Of a DNA stretch of 64,000 bases, positions 7,122 to 15,920 are shown in pieces. Origin of the DNA: a virus; IMG/VR virus record IMGVR_UViG_3300048694_001042, positions 24,494 to 88,493 of that record. The stretch is one strand, 5' to 3'. A program made the translations under genes and the position numbers. How positions within the stretch are numbered: the stretch's first letter is position 1; every line of letters starts with the position of its first letter. The notes beneath the pieces were generated by a model. That model ran no database searches. It had not been told where the DNA came from and worked only from the letters and a program-made list of their open reading frames with translations.

Positions 7122-9443
7122 ATGAAAAATATAACAGTTGTTAAGCGCAGCGGTAGCCGCGAGCCGTTGGCATTGGAAAAATGGCAAGCTCAAATTGCCA
7201 AAATATGTTCGGGTATAGCAGATGTTAGCCAGAGCATGATAGAGATCAGAACACAGTTACATTTTTATGATGGTATAACAACACAAGAAATTGATGGTAT
7301 TACATTACGTGCTATTGTGGATTTGATTGATATTGAATCCAACCCTGATGTTGGACACACCAACTATCAGTACGTGGCAGGAAAACAGCGACTGAGCATG
7401 TTGCGTAAAGATGTATACGGAACATATGATCCTCCACACTTGTTGGATATTGTCAAGCGAAATGTTGCAGTAGGTTTGTACACTCCTGAATTGCTGGAAT
7501 GGTACTCAGAAGATGATTGGAATCGAATGAATGAAATCATTGATCATTCAAAAGATGAGCAGTACAGTTATGCCGCAGTGGAGCAGATGATCGAAAAATA
7601 TTTGGTCAGAAATAGAGCAACGAAAGAAATTTATGAAACACCTCAAGTTAGATACATGGTTGCTGCTGCGACTGTATTCCACAAAGAAGAGCCTAACTCA
7701 GCTCGTTTACGCTATATCAAAGAATATTATGGCGCGGCTTCGGACGGCCTTTTCACACTGGCTACTCCAGTCCTCGCTGGTCTTGGTACTCCTACTAAGC
7801 AGTTTAGCAGTTGCGTTCTTATCAGGTCAGACGACGATCTGGACTCAATCTTTGCCTCTGGCGAGATGATGGCCAAGTATGCCAGCAAGCGAGCTGGCAT
7901 TGGCTTGGAAATTGGACGCTTGCGTCCGCTAGGATCGCCCATACGTGGTGGAGAGATCATGCACACCGGCATGATTCCTTTCTTGAAAAAATGGTTCGGT
8001 GATTTACGTTCATGTTCACAAGGTGGTATCCGTAATGCAAGTGCGACTGTGTTTTATCCCATCTGGCATCATCAGTTCGATGATCTCATTGTGCTCAAGA
8101 ACAACCAAGGTACCGAGGAGACACGGGTACGGCATATGGACTATGGGGTGGTACTGTCGGCTTTCTTTTGGCGTCGATTCAAGAACAAAGAAAATATCAC
8201 TTTCTTTGATCCCAACGAGGTGCCGGATCTATACGAGGCATTTTATCGGAACACTAAGTTATTTGAAGATCTATATGTCAAATATGAAGCTAGATCTGAC
8301 CTCCGGAAAAAGACTATGTCTGCTGAAGAAGTCTTTGCCTCAGGCATACTTAAGGAACGAACAGACACTGGTCGCATTTATCTAGTGTTCATTGACAATG
8401 TGATGAATCAAGGTCCATTTGACCCTGAGTATCACACCATTTACCAGAGTAACCTTTGCTGTGAAATTCTCCTCCCTACAAAGCCGTTTAAGCGTCTGGA
8501 TGACGCTGATGGGCGCATCGCGCTCTGTACGCTTGGAAGTATTAACTGGGGCGCCTTCCGGAATCCTGAAGACATGCGCCGTGCTTGCAGAATTCTGCAG
8601 AGATCCTTGTGTAATATCCTTGACTACCAAGACTTCCTTTCTATCCAAAGTCAACTATCGAACGATGAGATTCAGCCGCTGGGTATCGGTATTACTAACC
8701 TTGCTTACTGGCATGCCAAACGGGGTTTCCAATATGGCGACCGGGATGCTTTGGCCGAGGTTAAATCGTGGATGGAGCACCAGGCTTTCTACCTTACCGA
8801 AGCAACAGTTGAACTTGCGAAAGAGCGTGGCCGCTGCAAAGATTCGGACCGCACCTGGTACGGTAAGGGTGTGTTTCCTTGGGAGCGACGAGCCGCCGGG
8901 GTCAACGAACTCACGGACTTTTCACCTGAGTTAAACTGGGAAGGCTTGCGCGGACTGATGCGAGCATGGGGTGTGCGTAATGCCACACTGATGGCCATTG
9001 CTCCTGTAGAGTCAAGCAGTGTTGTGATCAACTCAACCAACGGCATTGAAATGCCCATGAGCTTGATCACTGTAAAAGAAAGCAAAGCTGGTTCACTCAC
9101 ACAAGTGGTTCCAGAATATCAAAAGCTGAAGAACCGTTATCAACTGATGTGGGCACAAAAAGATTGCGACGGTTATTTGAAGACAGCGGCTGTATTGGCA
9201 GCGTATGTTGACCAATCAATCAGCACAAACACCTTCTACAATCCGGCCCACTTTCCCGACCGCAAGGTTCCCACAACATTGATTGCTCGAAACTTAATGC
9301 TGGCTCATCACTGGGGATTGAAAACATTCTACTACAGTTTGATCAACAAGCAAGGTAGCAAACAAAAAGACGAAGATGTAGTTGCACCGTTAGAAGTGAT
9401 TGACTACGACATGGAAGAAGATTGTGAATCTTGTAAGCTATGA
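7122..9443 (+). CDS. nrdA: Ribonucleoside-diphosphate reductase class Ia, large subunit
   Basis: 773 residues, full length for NrdA. An N-terminal ATP-cone-like region (VVKRSGSREPLALEKW) is followed by the catalytic barrel with the redox Cys in FSSCVLIRSDDD (about 228), the active-site Asn/Cys/Glu region QSNLCCEI (about 440), the radical-path tyrosines FYYS (about 735) and the C-terminal Cys pair CESC that shuttles electrons from glutaredoxin. It reduces ribonucleotides with NrdB. The middle third (about 7.74-8.95 kb) seems to use more C/G-ending codons than the flanks, a possible mosaic. The stop overlaps a small membrane-protein gene. Confidence 0.97.
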   Translation: MKNITVVKRSGSREPLALEKWQAQIAKICSGIADVSQSMIEIRTQLHFYDGITTQEIDGITLRAIVDLIDIESNPDVGHTNYQYVAGKQRLSMLRKDVYGTYDPPHLLDIVKRNVAVGLYTPELLEWYSEDDWNRMNEIIDHSKDEQYSYAAVEQMIEKYLVRNRATKEIYETPQVRYMVAAATVFHKEEPNSARLRYIKEYYGAASDGLFTLATPVLAGLGTPTKQFSSCVLIRSDDDLDSIFASGEMMAKYASKRAGIGLEIGRLRPLGSPIRGGEIMHTGMIPFLKKWFGDLRSCSQGGIRNASATVFYPIWHHQFDDLIVLKNNQGTEETRVRHMDYGVVLSAFFWRRFKNKENITFFDPNEVPDLYEAFYRNTKLFEDLYVKYEARSDLRKKTMSAEEVFASGILKERTDTGRIYLVFIDNVMNQGPFDPEYHTIYQSNLCCEILLPTKPFKRLDDADGRIALCTLGSINWGAFRNPEDMRRACRILQRSLCNILDYQDFLSIQSQLSNDEIQPLGIGITNLAYWHAKRGFQYGDRDALAEVKSWMEHQAFYLTEATVELAKERGRCKDSDRTWYGKGVFPWERRAAGVNELTDFSPELNWEGLRGLMRAWGVRNATLMAIAPVESSSVVINSTNGIEMPMSLITVKESKAGSLTQVVPEYQKLKNRYQLMWAQKDCDGYLKTAAVLAAYVDQSISTNTFYNPAHFPDRKVPTTLIARNLMLAHHWGLKTFYYSLINKQGSKQKDEDVVAPLEVIDYDMEEDCESCKL

Positions 9444-9616
9444 TAGCTAACGCACAAGATCTGCCAGAAAAGAAAGCCAGCGTAGAGGTATCGGGCATCA
9501 AAGTTGTTGTTGACAAAAACGATAACTGGGAAACTGTAGGAATGATACTCGTACTTGTATTAGGAGTATACGCAGGAATCAAAGTTATAAACAAAATTTT
9601 TAAGGAAACTAAATGA
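9440..9616 (+). CDS. Small single-pass membrane protein between nrdA and isocitrate lyase
   Basis: 58 residues, [15 protein letters not shown].... Hydrophilic N-terminus, then one transmembrane helix (about 33-50, [18 protein letters not shown]) and a short basic tail (NKIFKETK). It starts by ATGA overlap with the nrdA stop and ends by ATGA overlap with aceA, so it is embedded in the operon. No known family recognised. Confidence 0.7.
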   Translation: MIANAQDLPEKKASVEVSGIKVVVDKNDNWETVGMILVLVLGVYAGIKVINKIFKETK

Positions 9617-10821
9617 AAAAGCGTAATTACACACAGGAACAAGTTCGTAAGTTACAAGGTAGCGTACAAATTGAACACACACTGGCCAAACGTGGAGCAT
9701 ACAAACTTCGCGAGCTATTGGCCAATGAACCATACATCAACACCTTGGGTGCATACAATGGTCAAATGGCAGTACAACATGCCAAAGCTGGACTCAAAGC
9801 AATTTACTTGAGCGGTTGGCAAGTGGCAGGTGCAAACAATACCTCAAACCAAACCTATCCCGACCAGTCATTGTATCCAGTTGACTCAGTACCTCGTGTG
9901 GTCAAAGGTATTAACAATGCTTTCCGTCGTGCTGATCAAATTGAAACACTGGAAGGCAATGTCACAACAGATTACTTCCTGCCTATTGTTGCAGATGCCG
10001 AAGCAGGCTTTGGTGGTGCGCTAAACGCTTACGAACTGATGGCAGCAATGATCGAAGCTGGCGCTGCTGGTGTACACTTTGAAGATCAATTGGCGTCGGA
10101 AAAGAAATGCGGCCACTTGGGCGGCAAAGTTCTTGTACCCACAAGTCAAATGATTCGCACACTGAATGCCGCACGACTGGCCGCGGACGTTGCAGGAGTT
10201 GACACAGTTATCATGGCCCGAACCGATGCAGAAAGTGCAACACTGATTACCAGCGACCACGACCCACTAGACAAGGATTTTATTATCAATGAGCGCACTG
10301 AAGAAGGCTTTTATAAATTTAAGAATGGTATTGATGCTTGTATTAGCAGAGGTCTTGCTTATGCCCCTTACGCTGATCTCCTTTGGTTTGAAACTTCGAC
10401 TCCTGATATTGCACAAGCTAAGAAGTTTGCTGATGCCATCCACGCTGAGTTTCCTGACCAAATGCTTGCTTACAATTGCAGTCCTAGTTTTAATTGGCGT
10501 AAGTTTTTGAGCGAAGACGAGTGCGAAACGTTCCAGCGTGAACTAGGCGAACTGGGCTACAAGTTCCAGTTCATTACACTTGCCGGCTTCCACTCAGTTA
10601 ACCTTGCTACCTTTGAATTGGCCGAAGCGTACCGTCAACGTGGTATGGCTGGCTATTCAGAAATGCAACAACGTGAGTTTGCCGCTCAAGAGCGTGGATT
10701 TACCACTGTCAAGCATCAACGTGAAGTTGGCGTTGGTTACTTTGATGCTATCAGCGAAGCAGTGGGTGCCACAAGCACTGTGGCCAACCGAACAAGTACA
10801 GAATCGGATCAGTTTCATTGA
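9613..10821 (+). CDS. aceA: Isocitrate lyase
   Basis: 402 residues, close to bacterial isocitrate lyases (about 430). Family landmarks run in order: [40 protein letters not shown] (Mg-binding region), the catalytic loop signature [11 protein letters not shown] (about 163-173, nucleophile Cys), [20 protein letters not shown] and [11 protein letters not shown]. It splits isocitrate into glyoxylate and succinate, the first step of the glyoxylate shunt. No malate synthase gene is in the window. It lies inside the nrd operon, overlapping small membrane genes at both ends. A phage-borne copy is very unusual and probably acts as an auxiliary metabolic gene. Confidence 0.95.
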   Translation: MKKRNYTQEQVRKLQGSVQIEHTLAKRGAYKLRELLANEPYINTLGAYNGQMAVQHAKAGLKAIYLSGWQVAGANNTSNQTYPDQSLYPVDSVPRVVKGINNAFRRADQIETLEGNVTTDYFLPIVADAEAGFGGALNAYELMAAMIEAGAAGVHFEDQLASEKKCGHLGGKVLVPTSQMIRTLNAARLAADVAGVDTVIMARTDAESATLITSDHDPLDKDFIINERTEEGFYKFKNGIDACISRGLAYAPYADLLWFETSTPDIAQAKKFADAIHAEFPDQMLAYNCSPSFNWRKFLSEDECETFQRELGELGYKFQFITLAGFHSVNLATFELAEAYRQRGMAGYSEMQQREFAAQERGFTTVKHQREVGVGYFDAISEAVGATSTVANRTSTESDQFH

Positions 10822-11015
10822 ACTCACTGGAACGTATCTGGGCCAGAGCAACTGGGCATTTGATGGGCGAGACCGATGAGGATCGCCCTGATGTGCCTAT
10901 ACTCACGCTGAAAGAAGCTCGAATAGCATTGTTTTTCAAAACGTTTTGGGTTATAATACATGTGATAACTTGCTGTTTTATTATTGCCGGCGTTATTAGA
11001 CATTGGAACAATTGA
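10818..11015 (+). CDS. Small membrane protein in nrd operon
   Basis: 65 residues. Acidic N-terminal part ([22 protein letters not shown]) and one C-terminal transmembrane helix (about 42-60, [18 protein letters not shown]). It overlaps the isocitrate lyase stop by ATGA. It shares the soluble-head, C-terminal-anchor plan with the 58-residue protein at 9440. Role unknown. Confidence 0.7.
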   Translation: MNSLERIWARATGHLMGETDEDRPDVPILTLKEARIALFFKTFWVIIHVITCCFIIAGVIRHWNN

Positions 11016-11016
11016 T

Positions 11017-11217
11017 ATGATACATATTAGACGCGAAGGCGGGCTCCTTCACAATGGTTTTAATTTTTATTCGTTAACAGACAAAAACAGTTTTGGATTT
11101 TTGTTTAGGTATGGTCCTTACATGCCACAGACGAATTTGGGTTCTAAAGTTTACTGTTTTAGATACAGCAAACAAACAAAAAAATGGATAATCGGACATG
11201 TCGCAAGCTCAATATAA
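11017..11217 (+). CDS. Small phage protein of unknown function
   Basis: 66 residues starting MIHIRREGGLLHNGF; I chose the ATG at 11017, directly after the upstream stop, rather than an in-frame ATG at 10984 inside the previous gene. Aromatic-rich and strand-like (FNFYSLTDKNSFGFLFRYG), ending SKQTKKWIIGHVASSI. It overlaps the nrdB start by 20 nt. No domain recognised. Confidence 0.55.
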   Translation: MIHIRREGGLLHNGFNFYSLTDKNSFGFLFRYGPYMPQTNLGSKVYCFRYSKQTKKWIIGHVASSI

Positions 11218-12298
11218 CTTAAAAACAAAAACAGATTACTTGCAACGCAAGATGTTTCTGGACCCAGCCGGTCCGGTCACTATTCAACGCTTTGAAGAAG
11301 TCAAGTACAACAAGATTGTGAAGTTTGAACAAGAAGCACGTGGTTTCTTTTGGGTACCAGAAGAAATCTCATTGACCAAAGATGCTCAGGATTTCAAAGA
11401 CGCCAGCGAAACTGTGAAACATATTTTCACTAGTAACTTGTTGCGCCAAACAGCATTGGACAGTTTGCAAGGTCGTGGACCCAGTCAAATTTTTACACCT
11501 GTGGTGAGCTTGCCTGAACTGGAAGCCTTGGTCTACAACTGGACCTTTTTTGAAACAAACATCCACAGTCGTAGTTATTCGCACATCATTCGCAACATCT
11601 ACAACGTGCCCAAGGATGTGTTTAATACCATTCACGACACTGAAGAAATTGTGAACATGGCTTCAAGTGTGGGCCGGTATTATGATCACTTGCACATGGT
11701 CAACTGTGAAAAAGAACTAGAAGTTCCTGTTAAAGAACAACCACATGTCAAAGCCATTTGGCTGGCACTGAATGCCAGTTATGCACTGGAAGCGTTCCGC
11801 TTCATGGTTAGCTTTGCCACAAGCCTGGCCATGGTCGAAAACAAGATCTTCATTGGCAACGGCAACATCATCAGTTTGATTCTGCAAGATGAAATCCTGC
11901 ACAAAGAATGGACTGCTTGGATTATCAACCAAGTGGTCAAAGAAGATCCACGTTTTGCCGCTGCCAAGGCAGAATGCGAAGCAGAAGTCTATGCCATGTA
12001 CATGGACGTTATTAGAGAAGAAAAAGCATGGGCAGATTACCTGTTCAAGTTCGGTCCTGTTATTGGATTGAATGCCGCTATCCTGCGAGACTTTGTGGAC
12101 TATACTGCGGCCGCTGCGCTCAAGGAAATTGGTATCAAGTATCAAAGCCCTGCACCCAAGAGCACGCCCATTCCTTGGTTCAACAAACATGTGGATACAC
12201 ACAAGAAACAAACAGCACTGCAAGAAAATGAAAGCACCAACTATGTGATTGGTGTTCTTGACGGCAAAGTGGATTACGATTCATTACCAGATTTATAA
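11198..12298 (+). CDS. nrdB: Ribonucleoside-diphosphate reductase class Ia, small subunit
   Basis: 366 residues. The di-iron, radical-bearing four-helix core is intact: FFETNIHSRSYSHII (Glu, His and the radical Tyr, about 112-126), a later E-x-x-H pair in ILQDEILHKEW (about 230) and the C-terminal segment with acidic and aromatic residues (YVIGVLDGKVDYDSLPDL) that docks into NrdA. It generates the tyrosyl radical for NrdA. Followed after 10 bp by glutaredoxin with its own AAGGAG. Confidence 0.97.
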   Translation: MSQAQYNLKTKTDYLQRKMFLDPAGPVTIQRFEEVKYNKIVKFEQEARGFFWVPEEISLTKDAQDFKDASETVKHIFTSNLLRQTALDSLQGRGPSQIFTPVVSLPELEALVYNWTFFETNIHSRSYSHIIRNIYNVPKDVFNTIHDTEEIVNMASSVGRYYDHLHMVNCEKELEVPVKEQPHVKAIWLALNASYALEAFRFMVSFATSLAMVENKIFIGNGNIISLILQDEILHKEWTAWIINQVVKEDPRFAAAKAECEAEVYAMYMDVIREEKAWADYLFKFGPVIGLNAAILRDFVDYTAAAALKEIGIKYQSPAPKSTPIPWFNKHVDTHKKQTALQENESTNYVIGVLDGKVDYDSLPDL

Positions 12299-12308
12299 GG
12301 AGAATAAA

Positions 12309-12542
12309 ATGAAAGCAACAGTATGGAGTAAAAATGGATGCGGATTTTGCTCACAGGCAAAAGCACTGCTGGAAAGCAAGGGCATCGAATACGAAGAGCG
12401 AAATATTACCAACAGCAACTGGACCCGAGATGATTTGCTAACTGCGGTACCCACTGCCAAAACTCTGCCACAGATTTTTCTTGGCGAAGAATACATCGGT
12501 GGTTACACTGAATTGAGAAAAAAATTAACAGAAAGTGCATGA
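12309..12542 (+). CDS. Glutaredoxin
   Basis: 77 residues. Thioredoxin-fold dithiol CGFC at 11-14, cis-Pro segment TLPQIF (about 55), and GGYTEL for glutathione binding. It is the expected electron donor for the class Ia reductase encoded just upstream. Start chosen at the ATG 5 nt after AAGGAG, which itself overlaps the nrdB stop. Its stop overlaps the next start. Confidence 0.93.
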   Translation: MKATVWSKNGCGFCSQAKALLESKGIEYEERNITNSNWTRDDLLTAVPTAKTLPQIFLGEEYIGGYTELRKKLTESA

Positions 12543-12844
12543 TGACATTAGAAGTAGGAAAAGTATATACATTTAAGATGAACTCTGGCGAGGAAATGAT
12601 TGCCAAGTATCACAGCGAGGTAGTAGGAAACTATATTGCAGTCACTGATCCAGTGAGCGTGGCGCCTGGGCCAAAAGGCATGGGCCTGGTACCCAGCTTG
12701 TTTACTGGAAACCCCGATCAAAGTGTCACTATAAATACTAACTGTATTGCTATGTATGTGGAAACTGACGATGCTGTCAGGGGCAAATATACAGAAGCAA
12801 CCACTGGTATTCAAGTGCCAGACAAAAAAATTATAATGGGATAA
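12539..12844 (+). CDS. Sm-like-fold conserved phage protein
   Basis: 101 residues. The opening MTLEVGKVYTFKMNSGEEMIAKY followed by IAVTDPVSVAPGPKG has the alternating strand/turn pattern and the MxSGExIxG/A-type motif of small phage proteins with an Sm-like beta-barrel; this assignment is from pattern only. It is co-translated after glutaredoxin (ATGA overlap; the start could be either of two adjacent ATGs). Function unknown. Confidence 0.6.
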   Translation: MMTLEVGKVYTFKMNSGEEMIAKYHSEVVGNYIAVTDPVSVAPGPKGMGLVPSLFTGNPDQSVTINTNCIAMYVETDDAVRGKYTEATTGIQVPDKKIIMG

Positions 12845-12845
12845 C

Positions 12846-13130
12846 ATGCCACCAGTGCAACGACAAGGCGATCCAAACACAGCAGGGGGAACAAACACCA
12901 GTGGTGTGAGTTCGGTGCGAGTGAACGGAAAGCCTATTGTTGTTGATGGCACAGTGGTCAGTAGCCATGCACCCTGGGGAAGACCTCATCCGCCGCATGA
13001 AGCTGCTACCACAACAGGCGGCGTGGGCTCTGTGCGTGCAGGCAATATTCCGGTCAATGTTGATGGCAATGCTGACACATGTGGTCACACTAGAACCGCA
13101 GGTTCGGGCGATGTAAGGGCAGGCGGATAA
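12846..13130 (+). CDS. PAAR-domain spike-tip protein
   Basis: 94 residues, almost entirely a PAAR-type fold: Pro/Ala/Gly-rich short strands (MPPVQRQGDPNTAGG, VSSVRVNGKPIVVDGTVVSSHAPWG...) repeated as GGVGSVRAGNIPVNVDG, with His/Cys candidates for metal binding (HPPHE, CGHTR). PAAR proteins cap the central spike of contractile tails (T4 gp5.4) and T6SS. It sits immediately before a large structural candidate, consistent with a baseplate module. Confidence 0.85.
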   Translation: MPPVQRQGDPNTAGGTNTSGVSSVRVNGKPIVVDGTVVSSHAPWGRPHPPHEAATTTGGVGSVRAGNIPVNVDGNADTCGHTRTAGSGDVRAGG

Positions 13131-15097
13131 TGGGTTTGCTTACTCCACTGCAACTTACTGCGGCTTCGGCATTATTGGATAATTCTGGCATTGCGTTAAA
13201 TTCAGAATGGCAAGATCAATTGCAGGCTTATCAATCTACAGAGTTGATTGCCAACTGGCAAAACGCTGTGAATTATTATAATTCTCGCAGTTGGAAAACC
13301 GACAACACTCTGGCTTTGTTATTGAGAATGGGCGCTTCAATTTTCCCGGCGCTGGGCAATAGCATTCCAACTGGTGCACCAACACCACGACCCATTGAAG
13401 GTCCAGTAACAACAGGATTTGTGGGCCTGATTGAAAATACTGGAAATTTATACCTAGGAGACGGTAACGTAGGTAAATTTGCTCTTTCCTTCATGGCAGC
13501 ACAAGGGTATATCAGTTCAACCAATGTGTTTATCAACAGCGCAGTAAATGCACAGACCTATCTAGGTCCAACATTTACCAACATGAGCAATCTAACAACC
13601 AACAATATCAGTGCATTGAATTCAAATCTAACTGGGTTTGGGGTGGACCTTGGCAATCAAGGCCAGCTTACTGACATGCAAAACCTCAACAACTATGGCA
13701 CACCTGCAGCACTGTTGAAACAAATTTCCAAAGTAGCTGGCTTACAAGGCGGCACATTGAAAATAATTGAAGTTGCGTTAATAGCTGTTGGACTAACCAA
13801 GGCCAACATACTAACATTGATCTCAGGGTCTAGAGACGCCAATCCCACACAGTTTGATCAATACCAACGATTGGCTTATACTGGCATGACCAATGTTGTT
13901 GGTGCTGACCTCCAGCAAGTGTTGAGTATTTTAGATGTTACAACTCCCAACATCGCAACACTAGCAGACTTATTGGATCAGAAAAAAATATTTCCTAACA
14001 GTTGGTCTACACTTACAACTCCCACTGTTAACGGACCCGTGCCGGTTTATCAAGACAACGGCAGTACTAATTTTGCACTGGCCACAGAAGTAGCTGCATA
14101 TTTGCCTACAGCCAGTGGTTGCGAAGAGCTTGGAAAAATAATTCCTCCCGGACAAGCTGTGGCAAATAAATCTGTCCAAGTCGGACTGCAACAAATCACT
14201 GGTATTGCGTCAACTACCTTGCCCAAGCTTGCACAAACAGTTTTGGGACAATGCAAAAACGTATGGTCAGTTAATAAAATTTATCTAGCCGATAGCTGTG
14301 TGGCCAATGGCCAACCCATACCCACTTATTATCGAGCACAGCAAGATGTTCCTGCTGGCATTGATATCAACAACACTGATTATTGGTTGCCCACATCGTT
14401 GGGTGGCATCAGTACCATGGCAGGATTACCAGACATTCAAGCACAAACTACAGCGTTGCCTGCTGAAGTTGTTGCATACTATGATACTCTTGCTACAGGT
14501 ACTGGACCCAACGGAACATTGACCACATGCGATTTATTTGGCACTGCTGCTGGCAGCGGATACATTGAAAAATTAGCTACAGTTACAGGAATAATCAATT
14601 CTTTGAATTCAATAGGTGAACTAAACACATTGAAAAATGTTTACATTAACATGTTGTCAGCAACCAACGATTCTCAAATGTTAAGCTACATCAGTGCTGC
14701 CAATACTAACATTCTTTCTATTAGTACAAATTATCCAGAAGCTGCCGGAATAGCAAATACTGCATGGATGTGGATGGCTACAAAACTTGCTACAGAAAAA
14801 AACAATCAAACCAAAGCTGGCATTGACTACGATAATTTGCCAGACAACAATCAAACCAGTGTTTATGGATTTGTGCAAAATCTACCGCAGTACGGACTTC
14901 AAGTTGATGCTTGCGGTGCAGGTGATTTCCTGGATCAGGTCGCTGACCTTTCTGTAATCGGTGGGCAAGCGATTGTTGGAACCATGCGCGAAGCCAGAAA
15001 CAATCAACGCCTTGGCGCCGCACAATTGGCGCAAAATACCACACCTTCCACAGGTTTTGCAGTAACGCCTGCGCCTGCAGTTGTTCCTGTAAACTAA
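13130..15097 (+). CDS. Large virion/baseplate-associated protein candidate
   Basis: 655 residues, no signal peptide, start overlapping the PAAR stop. The N-terminal third carries a pattern resembling baseplate or lysozyme-adjacent proteins (NAVNYYNSRSWKTDNTLALLLRMGASIFPALGNSIP). The middle is Asn/Thr/Leu-rich helix-strand repeats, with a segment resembling carbohydrate-binding modules (WSVNKIYLADSCVANGQPIPTYYRA, about 382-400). The C-terminal 40 residues are Ala/Pro/Thr-rich. Co-transcription with PAAR suggests a tail component. No catalytic motif recognised. Confidence 0.65.
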   Translation: MGLLTPLQLTAASALLDNSGIALNSEWQDQLQAYQSTELIANWQNAVNYYNSRSWKTDNTLALLLRMGASIFPALGNSIPTGAPTPRPIEGPVTTGFVGLIENTGNLYLGDGNVGKFALSFMAAQGYISSTNVFINSAVNAQTYLGPTFTNMSNLTTNNISALNSNLTGFGVDLGNQGQLTDMQNLNNYGTPAALLKQISKVAGLQGGTLKIIEVALIAVGLTKANILTLISGSRDANPTQFDQYQRLAYTGMTNVVGADLQQVLSILDVTTPNIATLADLLDQKKIFPNSWSTLTTPTVNGPVPVYQDNGSTNFALATEVAAYLPTASGCEELGKIIPPGQAVANKSVQVGLQQITGIASTTLPKLAQTVLGQCKNVWSVNKIYLADSCVANGQPIPTYYRAQQDVPAGIDINNTDYWLPTSLGGISTMAGLPDIQAQTTALPAEVVAYYDTLATGTGPNGTLTTCDLFGTAAGSGYIEKLATVTGIINSLNSIGELNTLKNVYINMLSATNDSQMLSYISAANTNILSISTNYPEAAGIANTAWMWMATKLATEKNNQTKAGIDYDNLPDNNQTSVYGFVQNLPQYGLQVDACGAGDFLDQVADLSVIGGQAIVGTMREARNNQRLGAAQLAQNTTPSTGFAVTPAPAVVPVN

Positions 15098-15110
15098 AGT
15101 ATACATTTTT

Positions 15111-15130
15111 AGGTTAGTACACACTTACCC
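15111..15130 (+). promoter_or_regulatory. Imperfect palindrome of the GTTAGT-N4-ACTAAC family
   Basis: AGGTTAGT-ACAC-ACTTACCC, 9 bp before the -35 of the next promoter. The perfect version (arms ATAGGTTAGT/ACTAACCTAT with the same 4-nt spacer) lies at 43995-44018, also just upstream of a TTGACC promoter. Candidate operator. Confidence 0.4.
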
Positions 15131-15138
15131 GAAAACAG

Positions 15139-15167
15139 TTGACCAAAAATAGCTATTTTGCTATAAT
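15139..15167 (+). promoter_or_regulatory. Strong sigma70-type promoter (TTGACC-N17-TATAAT)
   Basis: TTGACC 15139-15144, TATAAT 15162-15167, 17-bp spacer containing the recurrent ATTTTGC just before the -10. The next ATG (15174) starts 6 nt after the -10, so the predicted transcript is leaderless. Confidence 0.85.
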
Positions 15168-15173
15168 AACAAC

Positions 15174-15293
15174 ATGAACAACAAAACACCAGTCGAAACG
15201 CCCGAAGACGAGTACACCACAGGCATGGACATTGCTGACAGTGTCGGGCTCATTGCTTTGTGCGTGTTGATTGTGCTGGCACTGTCAATCTAA
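15174..15293 (+). CDS. Micro membrane protein, predicted leaderless
   Basis: 39 residues: acidic N-terminus (MNNKTPVETPEDEYTTG) and one hydrophobic helix (DSVGLIALCVLIVLALSI) running to the C-terminus. It lies directly under a strong promoter with no SD and no room for a leader. Its stop precedes the next promoter by 3 bp, so it forms a monocistronic unit. Likely an early membrane-acting peptide; function unknown. Confidence 0.65.
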   Translation: MNNKTPVETPEDEYTTGMDIADSVGLIALCVLIVLALSI

Positions 15294-15296
15294 CGG

Positions 15297-15325
15297 TTGA
15301 CCAATATTTCCCATTTTGCTATAAT
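15297..15325 (+). promoter_or_regulatory. Strong sigma70-type promoter (TTGACC-N17-TATAAT)
   Basis: TTGACC 15297-15302, spacer AATATTTCCCATTTTGC, TATAAT 15320-15325. The spacer sequence recurs almost unchanged at 35728, 41567, 41928 and 44027. The leader ACATAGCGTAACAAAACAGGAG recurs at 41961 with one change. Confidence 0.9.
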
Positions 15326-15357
15326 TGAAACATAGCGTAACAAAACAGGAGTTTGAG

Positions 15358-15630
15358 ATGAATATCAAAGACGTCAATTCTGCGATTATTTCTGGCATTT
15401 ACACCAACGACGATCTCAACAGCATTGCTGAAGCACTAAAATATGCTCGCGCTCAACTTGGAAAATTAAACCGTCGTGGCATGTTGCCCGGCGACACTGT
15501 GCGGTTTACCAGCAACCGCAACGGTATCACCTACACTGGTACAGTGACCAAAGTCAAAATTAAAAACGTTCTTGTTCGCACCAACGCTGGCATGTTCAAC
15601 GTTCCTGCTAACATGTTGGAGGCAGTTTGA
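15358..15630 (+). CDS. Small early protein with SH3/KOW-like barrel
   Basis: 90 residues, MNIKDVNSAIISGIYT.... N-terminal helical half (DDLNSIAEALKYARAQLGKL) and a C-terminal beta half beginning PGDTVRFTSNRNGITYTGTVTKVKIKNVLVRT, a KOW/SH3-like pattern common in small phage nucleic-acid-associated proteins. Start chosen after an AGGAG site; an in-frame upstream TTG lies in the leader. First gene of an early transcription unit running at least to 18.6 kb. Confidence 0.7.
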   Translation: MNIKDVNSAIISGIYTNDDLNSIAEALKYARAQLGKLNRRGMLPGDTVRFTSNRNGITYTGTVTKVKIKNVLVRTNAGMFNVPANMLEAV

Positions 15631-15749
15631 TGTTTTGGGTGATTGATAAAAAAGGCGCCAAGTTTGTGTTCAAACGCATCGACGATCTGTTTGACTTCAT
15701 TGCAGTTTGCGGTGCAAACAACATTGTTGAAGGGTGGGCAGGGATATGA
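15630..15749 (+). CDS. Small early protein, unknown function
   Basis: 39 residues, MFWVIDKKGAKFVFKRIDD.... It starts on the last base of the preceding stop (TGATG) and ends in ATGA overlap with the next gene. The overlap at both ends and the unbroken reading frame support it as a real cistron. Amphipathic; no family recognised. Confidence 0.55.
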   Translation: MFWVIDKKGAKFVFKRIDDLFDFIAVCGANNIVEGWAGI

Positions 15750-15904
15750 ACTTCCGGCAGTGGTGCCGCGAAAAGTGGTTTGAGCACAAAGACGAACTAG
15801 AAGCGTACGGCCAGAAATTGCCATATACTTCGCAAGAATACTTTGCCCGATACAAATTCTGGCTCAAGCGCGAATATCGTCATCAACACAATGCAAATCG
15901 ATAA
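15746..15904 (+). CDS. Small basic/aromatic early protein, unknown function
   Basis: 52 residues, MNFRQWCREKWFEHKDEL...; rich in Trp, Tyr, Arg and His (RYKFWLKREYRHQHNANR). ATGA overlap with the 39-residue gene before it. No domain recognised; composition suggests nucleic-acid or protein binding. Confidence 0.6.
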   Translation: MNFRQWCREKWFEHKDELEAYGQKLPYTSQEYFARYKFWLKREYRHQHNANR

Positions 15905-15920
15905 AAGGTGGTATGTAACT

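Noticed and set aside
8382-8934. Long open frames on other strand/frames within nrdA
   Set aside because: They overlap a fully conserved NrdA reading frame and show no family motifs or ribosome sites.
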